Origin: Moniliella sp. 'wahieum'
Lineage: Eukaryota > Basidiomycota > Moniliellomycetes > Moniliellales > Moniliellaceae
NCBI GenBank assembly: GCA_003971905.1
Contig: RSEE01000040.1
Span: forward strand, 1-64,000
Direction: 5' to 3'
Length of the DNA: 64,000 nucleotides
Below the pieces are notes generated by a model. It saw nothing but the letters and a program-made list of their open reading frames with translations. It had not been told where the DNA came from and did no database searches. This document shows, piece by piece, positions 33,319 to 45,457 of this stretch. Each line of letters starts with the position of its first letter. The stretch's first letter is position 1. Position numbers and translations under genes: made by a program.

Positions 33319-35041
33319 ATGCGCCTCAGCCTCCTCACCGCCCTCCTTGCCTGTCTTGGCACTGCTGCTCCAGCCGCTGTCCCTCGTCCCGCCTCCCGCT
33401 CCCACCCCCACCCTCCCACCCGCGTCACCGACGAACAGCCTTTGCTGGCGTACGTTCCCAGCCCCCCCTTTAGCTGTGTACCCATGACACTCACCTCCTC
33501 TCTTTCCCCCCGCAGCTCGTGGCCAACATCGGCGGTGCTGGCGCAGAGACAAACGTGGAAGGTGCTCTGGCTGGGTACGTTCTTCTCCCCACCTCTTCCG
33601 CAGTCTTTCCGCAAAGACACCAATTAACGTACTGCATGTGAACAGAGCTGTGGTAGCCTCCCCTTCTAAGCAGGCGCCTGATTACTTCTACACGTGGACC
33701 CGTGACGCTGCTCTTGTGGCCAAGATCCTTGTGGACCGGCATGGAGACGAACAGGTCGGGTCAGCTACCCTTCCTCACGCCGCAATTGACCAGCACGTCT
33801 TCCAATCCCCACAGGCTCCAACCGGCCCGTTGGCTGTCCCGTTGCGTACTCTTCTTGAAAACTGGGCTCGGTCTGAGATGATTCACCAGAGCAACGCTGC
33901 TTCTGCCCCTGCCGGCCAAGGAGAGCCCAAATTCTACGTCAACGACGGAAGCGTTTACATGGGCCCTTGGGGTCGCCCCCAGACCGATGGACCCGCACTC
34001 CGCGCCACCGCTCTCATCCAATTTGCGCGTCAAATTGGCCTGAACGACTCGTTCACTAAAGATCTATTGTACCACCCCAACCTCGATGGATCCTCTCTCA
34101 TCAAGAATGACCTCGAATATGTGGCGCATCACTGGTGGATGCCCACATTTGATCGTATGTTGCACTTCTTTTTTGCTTTTTGCTTGGTTTGCGGTTGTGG
34201 CACTGACTCTCTTTGTTGGCTTCTGAATGTGGGAAGAGCTGAATGAGCGCCACTTTTTTACCCTCTCTGTGCAGCGGCGTGCTCTTATGGAGGGCGCAGA
34301 CCTTGCTGATGAGTTGGGTGACCATGCCGCAGCCAAGTTCTACCGCACCCAAGGTGCCCACGTTCTTGAGACACTTCAAGGATTTTGGGATGAGAAAGCA
34401 CAGCGCGTTCAAGCCTACCATGTCCCCTGGAGGTCTGGAGTTGACTGCTCTACTCTGTTGGGCTCTCTCCATGGATGGAACCAATCGTCAGTGGAGTCAA
34501 GTTTGGACGAGACGCAATTTGGACCGGCGACGCAGCGCATGCTTGCAACGGTGGACCAATACCTCTCCACATTCCGCTCGTTGTACCCCTTGAATCAGAA
34601 CAAGCCCGCACCGCATGCGATTCTGACTGGCCGTTACCCTGAGGATGACTATGCTGGATTTGAACGCACAGGTGGAAATCCATGGTACATGTGCACCCTT
34701 GCCACTGCCGAGGTACTGGACAATGCGGCAACCGTCTTTGACCATGCCCACTATCTCGACGTTACTGCGGCCACGCAACCCTTTTTCTCTCAATGGGTTC
34801 CACGCCTTGGATTGGGGCGCGCTCACCACACACACGCTCCTTTGCCTTGGTTACCGCAGGCATGCGCGACTTGGCATCTGGCATGCGGGACTTGGTTCAG
34901 ATTTATGCCTACCCCAACGGCTCCATGTCGGAACAAATCGACCGCCACACGGGCAAGAATGTGGGAGCACGCGAGCTTACGTGGAATTATGCAGCTTGGT
35001 TGTCGGCAAGCAAGGCGTCGCGTGGCACTCCCGTGTTCTAA
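33319..35041 (+). CDS. Secreted glucoamylase, GH15
   Basis: This enzyme releases glucose from starch and glycogen ends outside the cell. A signal peptide is clear (MRLSLLTALLACLGTAAPAA). GH15 motifs follow in order: ALVASPS..PDYFYTWTRDAALV, YVNDGSVYMGPWGRPQTDGP, NDLEYVAHHWW, WEELNERHFFT with the general acid Glu, RYPEDDYAGFERTGGNPWYM, and SEQIDRHTGKNVGARELTW with the general base Glu. The protein ends ASRGTPVF at 35041, with no starch-binding module. Introns at 33575-33645 and 33755-33814 are well supported. One near 33450-33515 and one near 34154-34235 exist, but their phase is disturbed by lost bases. A further break lies near 34800. Confidence 0.93.
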
Positions 35042-35869
35042 TACCCTACCTCCTCACTCAACGTTCGGAACCCTTTACGCCATCGAAGATTTGTCTATCA
35101 GACAACAGTGCTGTGCGCTGTTCTACGTTTGCGTTCCATCACCCTGCCCATGATCTGATCGAGGAGTCTTTACATCACATGATTCGCTATCGGCCCCCTA
35201 TCCGTTTCCTGAATCCAACCTTTTCTCACACTCCTCAGATAGATCATCTCCCTGCTGTTCCCTGCCGTTCCCTGTGTTGTGTGCTTCTTGACCTTACCCA
35301 CCCACACATATTCCCTCTCCCTTCCTCTCCACTTGACCCTACCACATGTTGATTGCGTTCATCAGCACATGCTCATACCACATGCTGCCCCTCCCACGCC
35401 CCGCTATAATGTTTGTACCCTCTCTGTCTACGACGTGCTGATTGTAATGAACCCGCCTTGCACGCCCTATTCCACCAGCCTTATTCCTGTTTTAGCGACG
35501 AGCGTCTGGCCTTCCCCTTCCTACCTATTGGTTCGAGTGGGTTTGATCTTTGGTCTCCTTGTTGATGTTGAGGCCAATGAGAATCCAACAATTTGAGCCT
35601 GAAATCTGAGCGTCCTTCCCTATACCAGGCCAATGCCCACACTCTCTGTCCACATCCTATTTGGTCAGGTCAAGATTCGGGCAGGATCATCTGACAGACA
35701 TGCTGACAAAAGGAGCAAAGAAAACGCCATACAAATTATTGGTTTCGATCACATAGAAGGGGGGGCCGAGAGGGAGATTCACCCGCGGTACTTTGGGGTC
35801 GTGTATTACAGGAGCATGCCTTTGTATCGTGAGTTTTGTTGCCAAGTCTTTTCAGGGACTGCATCACTT
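35042..35869. other. Intergenic region, 3' side of glucoamylase
   Basis: No gene recognised. The DNA is pyrimidine-rich on this strand. Confidence 0.5.
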
Positions 35870-36356
35870 CTAACGATCGGGCGTTGCAATTCGATCCATA
35901 GCCTGTCGAAGCATGTTTGACCCCAACGCTGCAAGTTGGGCATGCTGACATTCAGAATGCCTCCTGTCCCCGTTTGGTCGAGCACCATCACTGACTCGAG
36001 CGTTATTGATGATGGACTGCAGGCCGAAAATGGGGAGAGCGTTATGTAGCTGCTGGATCTCGTGGCTGTTCTCCCTATGCCGGCAGTGCTCGTCCAACGC
36101 GGGAGTTGCTGCCTCGCATTAGAGATGGATGTGCCCCCCCGCTGTTGCTTTCCTCTGGACTCGAAGGGAGTCTGGTTTGGTAACGTATAGTTCTCGTGCC
36201 AATATCCTCCTGGTCTTTGGGATGCGCAGAGGTTGCGCGGAGGGCGCTGATTGTGCATGGCGTCGTGGCTGATGATGCAGATGGGGGCGCGATGGGGCAA
36301 GTCTGTGTTGGTGATGGTGGGCCCAAGCCTGCGTCTGCCATGTACAACAAGTACAC
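35870..36356 (-). CDS. Uncertain hypothetical protein
   Basis: Two minus-strand frames, joined by one frame change near 36085, give about 160 residues of moderately balanced text: QEDIGTRTIRYQTRLPSSPE, then HEIQQLHNALPIFGLQSIIN and NMLRQAMDRIATPDR. I recognise no family. Lower GC than the flanking genes and the absence of low-complexity runs are the only arguments for coding. A third frame (35806-36390) is also long, so this may be noise. Confidence 0.25.
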
Positions 36357-36544
36357 CTATGTGCGTGCCATCGCAGAGACCAGGTTGCAAGTTGCAAGAA
36401 TGGGGGACACTGACGCTGTGCGGCCGCTCCGATGTTACAAATGGTCCCCCGGCCTGGACGCAGCCGGGCCCACCCGACCTTCGCGTTGTCTCCGCGGCTC
36501 CTCTCCATCACCCCTTGCTTTCCCGCCTCGATCGTCCGTCCAGC

Positions 36545-36983
36545 ATGGCTGCCACTGCCCCCCCCACTGGCCTGGTTGGAGAGCGCACCGACCTGTGTGT
36601 CGCCAACGGCTTTGTCACTACCGGCCTCGGCTTTGCTTCGGGTGCGGTCTTGTCGCTACTTGTTTTTAAGCGTACGTCCCGTTCTCCCTGCCTTGTCGCG
36701 GGGACGCGAGGTGCGAAGCTGACTTGGGTGTCCTAGGTCGCGCTTGGCCTATCTGGCTAGGGCTCGGATTTGGCCTGGGCAGCTCTTATTCCGACTGCCA
36801 GCGTATTGCCAACCCCGTGACGCTGCCAAACGTGCGGGTCCTGCTGCTGGCTCGCCCGAAGCCCAATCGGCGCCCACATCGGCGTCTACCTTTGAGCTGC
36901 TACAGACCCGAGCAGGTGAGCTGTTTGCTCAGGCTTCGTCAGCCGTTAAGGAACAAACGGGATCGGCGTCTGCTTCTAAGTAG
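36545..36983 (+). CDS. MIC10: MICOS subunit Mic10
   Basis: Mic10 bends the mitochondrial inner membrane at crista junctions by oligomerising. The two-hairpin layout with glycine motifs is present: VTTGLGFASGAVLSLLVF (GxGxGxG-type first segment), the KRRAWPIWLG turn, and GLGFGLGSSYSDCQRI (second segment). A 65-bp intron at 36672-36736 splits the first Arg of the positively charged turn. After ..SDCQRI the frame breaks once. The alternate frame continues with a Ser/Ala-rich tail, TFELLQTRAGELFAQASSA, to 36983. That tail is longer than in yeast Mic10. Confidence 0.9.
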
Positions 36984-37892
36984 ATGTTTGTTTCCAAAAA
37001 GGGTTCTCCCGGCTTCACACTGTACTCCCGCCCCCTCCCCTCCCCTTCGCTCTGGCTGTTGCTGCGCCATACCACTGGATCCAGAGTTGGTTTCCTTCCT
37101 TCTATTGCGTGTGTGGATTTGTGTGGTGCAGCTGCAACAGGGTCTGTGCCGACTTGCTCCCACCTCTCGAATTGGGGACACAATGTCGATCTTTTTGTGC
37201 CCTGCTTTTCTGCTGCGATCATGACAGGAAGCGAACACGCCTTGGAATGGAGCAATGTTGCTCCCAGTGTTGCCGATTTTAACGCAGAGAGGTGGCATTA
37301 CAATCAATGTCTTCAGCTACGTTCCACGCGCGGGGTCCGCCAAACCAGGATGCCGAACAGCCTCTGCTGGTATTTAGTCTCCGCGATGGAACATTAAAAA
37401 AGGTCAATGATAGTATGCACACGCTGCAGCGCTTCGAGAAAAATGTGAGCGCAAGCCTAAGGGACCTTCTCTACGACGGGATGGGGGAAGGACAATCGCA
37501 TCCCCAAGGTATTTAGACGTCTGCCATTGAGAACCGCGATACCGCGGATTCCGCGCGCCCTCTGCGACAGACTGAACTTCACCCCCGACCAACTCGCCCG
37601 ATAACTTACCTCTCCTGATTACATTTGCTACCCAATATTCATCATTCACCTCCCTAGCGCAGCGGCCATCTCCAATTACTGCTATGAATTGCGATGGAGC
37701 ACGTGCCAAAACAGCAAAGTGTACACAAATGAATGGTCGTAGGAGGACAGAATGATAGGGGGTCAAGTGCAAATAAACGAAATTGGCGCGGTGCAGGCTT
37801 AAAAGCAACAGAAGATGAGGATGAGCGCGACCTACCCATCCTGCCCATGGGGAAAAGAGGCAAACTTCAAGCTCGACATGGACAAAAGAGTT
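36984..37892. other. Intergenic region between converging MIC10 and TOM22
   Basis: No gene recognised; untranslated 3' regions of two convergent genes. Confidence 0.5.
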
Positions 37893-38417
37893 TTAGAAGC
37901 CGGGCGGACGTAGACCCTCCTGAGGCTGTTGACCTGCAGGAGCAGCAGGGGCTTGGGGCATTTCCGAGCATGGCGGAAGCACCAGATGACTGGCCTCCCA
38001 TTTCCCGCTCTTGCATCGCAAACCTTGCTTCATCTTCAACAGCAAGGGCAAACGGGAGACCAACCAAAAGAGCCGATGTGGTTAGGATCCAAGCTGCCCG
38101 GCCTGCAAACGCGCCGAGCCCCAGGTAAAGCCTGTCACGGTAGACACTGCACCCGATACAGCAGCACGAGTGCTTGGGGGCACAATGTCCTTGAGTGCGG
38201 CTAGACGTTCGGCAAGCGTCTCCTCAAGTGGCTCATCATCTTCGGATGATGCAATTGAGCTCTGTAAGGGGAACTTCCGATCAGTATGTTGACACAAACG
38301 AGAGAGACGACTAAGACATACAACATCACTCCCCGTTTCGTCCTCGTCTTCCCATTCCTCGGCATCAGTTTGGGAACGGCGGTAGTGTTCGTCGGTCGTC
38401 TCCTCGAGTTGGACCAT
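37893..38417 (-). CDS. TOM22: Mitochondrial import receptor Tom22
   Basis: Tom22 is the central receptor and organiser of the TOM complex in the outer membrane. The cytosolic domain is acidic (DAEEWEDEDETGSDV and ASSEDDEPLEETLAER) and includes LAALKDIVPPSTRAAVSG, the conserved region before the membrane. The single anchor is AWILTTSALLVGLPFALAVE. The intermembrane tail EARFAMQEREMGG is followed, after a frame change, by APAGQQPQEGLRPPGF ending at 37893. A 60-bp intron lies at 38262-38321. The start at 38417 gives MVQLEETTDEHYRRSQ; the frame is open further upstream. Single-base losses lie near 38095 (before the anchor) and near 37945. Confidence 0.92.
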
Positions 38418-39180
38418 AATGGAGGTAGTGGTGGTCACGGCCAACAGGCTATGACGCGGGGACCAGGCGAGGAGCTCCTGAAAATACGAAGCTTCCCTCT
38501 CGGTCATTTCAATTCCACCTTGCCCAACAGCATTCCGCCTATAAGATGACGATTTACCCCGCGTTACCGGCTCCCTTCCAACTCTGCTTGCCGACCACTC
38601 GTGAATTCAATCCTTTTCGAAGTCTTTTAGGACTGGATAGAGGAAACGTGACGTCCACCGGCCACCAGAGCCGCTATACAGTTAATCCAGCTCCGCACCA
38701 CAATTATGAGGTCAATGGTGTCACCAGCAAGTCAAGCATTCTCTGCTTCCGACTGAGATTCAAAAAAACACAAAAAACTATATGATGGGGCAGATAGAGG
38801 GCACACCTCCACTGAAAAGAGTATTACGGTATCCCCCACGAAACCTTTCTCCTTCGTTGCCGCCCTACTGGACACATGACACCGAGAGGAGAGTATACCA
38901 CCAAACTGGCCACGCTAGTTTTGCTCCTCTGAAAGTAGGCGCTTAGTGTCTCTGCTTTTGCAAATGCGGGCAATACCTGTGGGAGTAAATCAAAAATCAA
39001 AATCAAATCCAGCTTCCCGAGCGGAATCAAGAGCATGATTCCGGTGCTGCGCCCCGCTACGGCGCCAGTGTCTGGGCAGAGGGCCAGGCTGTGGCCCCGC
39101 TGGGTGCTCTGGCGAGGGGGAGCGCACCGATCGACTGGAGCCAAGTCGTCGCAGCCGCTGTCGACTCCACCATCTACATC
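38418..39180. promoter_or_regulatory. Divergent intergenic region between TOM22 and CK2 alpha
   Basis: TOM22 and CKA1 are transcribed away from each other here. No gene is seen. An in-frame ATG at 39091 lies upstream of the chosen CKA1 start but encodes no family-like text. Confidence 0.45.
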
Positions 39181-40450
39181 ATGTCCGCCCCTCCTGGCAC
39201 GGGTGGCCGCAGCGTCGCGCGCGTATATGCCAACGCCAATCAACTCTTTGGCCGCAACTGGTGGGACTACGACAACCTCAACGTTCAGTGGGGCACCCAG
39301 GACAACTACGAGATCCTCCGCAAGGTCGGTCGGGGCAAGTACTCGGAGGTCTTTGAAGGTGTTAATGTGGGTGGCGTGGTGCCCCCTCAGGCGCCTATCC
39401 CAGCCCCCGACTCTGCTTCCAGTGCTCTTGAACCCGCCGCTTCGGCCTCGGCTAGTGCATCGGCCCCGTCTCACGCCAAACCTGACGTGCCGGAAAAGTG
39501 CATCATCAAGGTGCTCAAGCCTGTCAAGAAAAAGAAGATCAAGCGTGAAATCAAGATTCTGCAAAACCTGGCCGGCGGCCCCAATGTGGTAGGGCTGCTG
39601 GACGTGGTGCGTGACCCGCAGGTATGTTACTCCCGGTTGTCCCTATGTACCTTTGGCTGACTTCCCATTTATGATCCAGTCCAAGACGCCATCAATTATC
39701 ACCGAGTATGTCAACAATACAGACTTTAAGGTGCTCTACCCACGCCTGACAGACTTTGACGTGCGGTATTACCTTTTGAGCTGCTCAAGGTATGCCTCCC
39801 TCCTTCCACTCATTTTTTTCTCTCCAGCTGACCCGCTGCCCTCCAGGCGCTTGACTTTTGCCATTCCCGCGGCATTATGCATCGGGACGTGAAGCCGCAC
39901 AATGTGATGATTGACCACGAGAAGCGCAAATTGCGCCTGATCGACTGGGGCTTGGCTGAATTCTACCACCCCTACATGGAGTACAATGTGAGGGTTGCAT
40001 CGCGTACTTTAAGGGCCCCGAGCTACTGGTGGACTTTCAAGAGTACGACTACAGCTTGGATATGTGGTCGCTGGGGTGCATGTTTGCCTCGATGATTTTC
40101 CGCAAAGAACCCTTCTTCCACGGCCATGACAACTACGACCAGCTGGTCAAGATCTGCAAGGTGCTCGGCACGGATGAGCTGTATGTTTACCTGGACAAGT
40201 ACGACATTGAGCTCGATACGCATTACGACGACATCCTGGGCCGGTACCCACGCAAACCGTGGGCTCGCTTTGTGACCCCAGAGAACCAGCGCTACATCTC
40301 GCCGGAAGCGCTCGACTTTTTGGACAAACTACTGGGTACGACCATCAAGAACGGCTGACGGCCCAAGAGGCCCAGGCGCATCCGTATTTTGCTCCGGTTA
40401 AACAAGCCATCAGCACCAACACGGTCCCCAACCCCACAACAACATTGTAG
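39181..40450 (+). CDS. CKA1: Casein kinase II catalytic subunit alpha, with inserted loop
   Basis: CK2 alpha is a constitutively active acidophilic Ser/Thr kinase. The protein is nearly textbook: [20 protein letters not shown], Gly loop [15 protein letters not shown]-type lysine in [20 protein letters not shown], catalytic loop [15 protein letters not shown] motif in [12 protein letters not shown], and [20 protein letters not shown]. It ends [18 protein letters not shown]. Introns lie at 39622-39679 and 39790-39846. Between the Gly loop strand (EGVNVGG) and the lysine strand sits an extra Pro/Ala/Ser-rich stretch of about 38 residues (39370-39480), absent from usual CK2 alpha. Three single-base losses are plain (39773-39778, 40004-40010, 40334-40337). 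Confidence 0.97.
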
Positions 40451-41359
40451 ATGAGAAGGGCGTGGACTGTCCCGTTGTGCCTTGTTCTCCCTGGCATGAA
40501 TCTTGCCCGCTTGAGGCAGGCGTCTCGCTCGGACACAGAGCATTCTACTGTCTTCTCGTTGAGTTGGCGCCCCCCCCTCCCCCTTCGCGTTACCAACTGT
40601 TCCCCCCCTATACGCCTTCCACGCCTCCCGTTGGCCAACGTCGCATGTGTATGCACCTCATTTATGACGTTTTGCCTCTTGATTCCGGCGATGGCGCTAT
40701 TTCGGTCAGTTCACTCTCTTATGTACTCCCTCGATTCCCCTAGCGGCGAAAGAAGGGCCGAGGCCACCACAGCTCTGTGGCGCTGGTCGCTCAAGTTGAG
40801 ATAGAGGAGACGGACCCGGATCGGAGATCGGAGAAGAGACGTTGTAAGACCGGGCAACTCATGGTACTGTTCGGTAGAGCATCTCTGGAGACGTACAGCA
40901 ATACCATGCAATGGCGAAGGAGGTGGTCGAGGTCCAAGCTCTAGGCCTCATGCCACGCGTGAAGGAAAAAGTAGGGTTCGTACCACCCGCCGTATAGATG
41001 TGTAGGCCTGGGAAGTCAAAGAGGGGCAAAAGGGTGATATCGCCCGTATCAATGCGCCGGTGAGCCGCCATGAGGATCAACAAGCGTGCCTGCTCAATCT
41101 CCATCCGGCTCTGGGCTATGAGCGAGATGATGGTGATACGGCGCCTTGAACTATGAATACGTTCGGGACCGCAGGTTGCCAACAGGCGTCTTTTGTCAAG
41201 CTTCAAGCTTCACGTTGGAAGACAGATCTGCTATCTGCGATCTACCGGCAGCGCAGACAGGCGTGATTTGGAAGGACAAAGTGGCTGAATGAGATACAAG
41301 TACAAAACAACTAAACAAAAAACACGCCAAGAAAGCAGGCTTCGTGGGAGCTGCCGAGC
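40451..41359. other. Intergenic region between converging CKA1 and MCM5, holding a gene relic
   Basis: Apart from the acyl-CoA dehydrogenase relic listed separately, no coding content is recognised. Confidence 0.5.
41045..41126 (-). pseudogene. Acyl-CoA dehydrogenase fragment (relic)
   Basis: The minus strand encodes SLIAQSRMEIEQARLLILMA followed by AHRRIDTG. This closely matches one helix of the C-terminal domain of ACAD10/11-type acyl-CoA dehydrogenases (SRIEIEQARLL.L.AAH.ID). The following text does not match: the expected NKAAR..IAMIKV and GGAGVSQD parts are not found nearby, nor is any N-terminal part. It looks like a single surviving piece of a decayed or truncated copy. Chance similarity is possible, but the run of identities is long. 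Confidence 0.45.
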
Positions 41360-43642
<2,283 letters not shown>

Positions 43643-44138
43643 GGCGGTGGATTGGTGGCAGGAGAGAAACCGATGCGGCAGACGCGGGCCAGCCTCACGC
43701 GTTCAGCGTCAAACCTGGGTTGCGGCGCGCCGAGGCAGCCGCCGCTCCCCGCCCGCATCGCATCGCATCCCTTGCATACGCGACACGCGACGCGATGGGA
43801 AGAGACTGGCCGCGTGCGCGCGCCCTGCGCCACGCACGTTCCGAGAGCCGAGAATGCAACTTTGGGGCTCCAGTTGCAATTGTAAATGGCAGGCGGCAGG
43901 CACGTGCTGACGTGTGGCATGCTGCAGGGGTCTATGCCCCCTTGGTGACGTAACCGGTAACCAGCCCCCCCCGCCCCCCGCAGTAGGGTTGGGCCCCGAC
44001 GGTTCTCAGCCTCGGCCGCTGAGGCTCAGCAAGCGCAGTGGCGCGCTTGGCGTCGTTGTCGCTGGGCACGCGCGCGAGTGGGTGCGTCTGCTCACCCACC
44101 CGCTTCGCCCTTCGCGCCTGTCCAGCCCGCGCTCTACC
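43643..44138. promoter_or_regulatory. Divergent intergenic region between MCM5 and the DHHC gene
   Basis: No gene seen. The DNA is GC-rich with several short palindromes (GCGTCGCG-type words near 43780). Confidence 0.4.
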
Positions 44139-45457
44139 ATGCCTGCCTGTGGTGGCATCCATGCGCCTGCCCATTCGCCGCACGGCGTACTGGCCCGGCT
44201 CAGGACAGTGTTGCGCTGGGGCCCCTTTTGCCTAGCGCTCGTCGTGCTTGGGTTTGGAATGGGGACGAGCCTGTCGGTGGCGTGGGGATGGTGCACCTGC
44301 TCGAATGGCCACGGAGGGCTGTGATGCTGGTGGTGCTGGTCTATCTACTGGGTGGGATGTTTCTCTGGTGCTTTTTGGTTGCCTCTTTCCGCTCCCCTGG
44401 CTACACCAGCGACTTGGCCACCCTTCCTGCCGCTGAGGAGGCTGTCAGTGGCGCAGCGGAGCATCCTCTGCTGCTCATGAGGACCAAAGCTCCCTCATCG
44501 ACCCCGACCAACCGCCAAACACAGAGCGCACACCCCTTTTGGCCAGCGCCGCGCCCGTGCTGGTGTCTGGGTTGAGCGTCAAAGCGCGAGGTGGGCAAAG
44601 GTGGTGCAGCAAGTGCAAGTTGCCCAAGCCAGATCGGGCGCACCACTGCCGCGTGTGCAACAAGTGCATTTTGCGGATGGACCACCATTGTCCTTGGTTG
44701 GCCTCCAGCTGTGTCGGATGGCGCACATACAAGGCATTTGTGCTGCTTGCTGCATGCCACGCTCCTCTGTATTGTCCTGCTGGCTGCGAGCTGTACCAGT
44801 CTGTGGCTGTTGTGGCTTCGGTCCTCGGACCGGCACCTGCCTCGTGAGCATGTGATACTGCAGGTCAGCTTGGTGGTCGTGACGCTGGTGTTTGCCTTTG
44901 TCTTGCTTCTGTTCACCTCCTTCCATATTAACTTCTCTTGCACAACACCACCACCATTGAGAACGTGGAGGGGGGGAACAGAATCCGAGTGACGCCTGAT
45001 GAGCAGGTTGCCTGTACTGAAGAGAGACGGCAGGCCTAAGCAAGCCAGAACGGTCACGCCTTCGTGCTCGCGCACGGGCGATTAACGTGTACGATGTAGG
45101 CCTTGGCAGAACTTTGTCACTGTGTTTGGCCGAGATTGGCGGCAATGGTGGAGGCCCACTATGCCCTCGTACGTCCTTGCGTCCTTTGCCTGCCACCTAC
45201 GTCCTGTTCCTTTTACTGACGTGCCTTCCCCTCTCTTGCAGTGAAGGAGACGGTACATCTTTCCTTGTGAATCTGACCAAGTTGGCAGAGCTGCAGCAGA
45301 TCGAGGCCCAGCTCGCCCGGTTTGCTTCACCAGCTGGCCGCCCGGGGTCCAGCCGAGACGCAGGCAATTCATTGCGCGAGGCTCTGCGCCCGCCCCTAAG
45401 GAGAAGTCTTTCCCCCCTCTATCTGCTGTTCCGCTGGACAAGTTAACAATGAGTTGA
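44139..45457 (+). CDS. DHHC palmitoyltransferase (Pfa3-like), frame broken
   Basis: This enzyme adds palmitate to cysteines of membrane proteins; Pfa3 acts on vacuole fusion factors. Two hydrophobic segments precede the cysteine-rich domain ([13 protein letters not shown] and [20 protein letters not shown]). The domain reads [20 protein letters not shown], then [20 protein letters not shown], with the DHHC catalytic motif. Two more segments follow ([20 protein letters not shown] and [17 protein letters not shown]), then the family TTxE element in [14 protein letters not shown] and YDVGLGRN.VTVFG. A last exon after an acceptor near 45240 ends [20 protein letters not shown] at 45457. The start is uncertain (44139 or nearby). 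[10 protein letters not shown] has one residue more than the usual CPWxxNCVG. Confidence 0.87.

Noticed and set aside
40711-41206. Whole minus-strand frames between CKA1 and MCM5 as a full gene
   Set aside because: Only the 28-residue acyl-CoA dehydrogenase-like piece is recognisable; the flanks are unrelated text, so I list a relic only.
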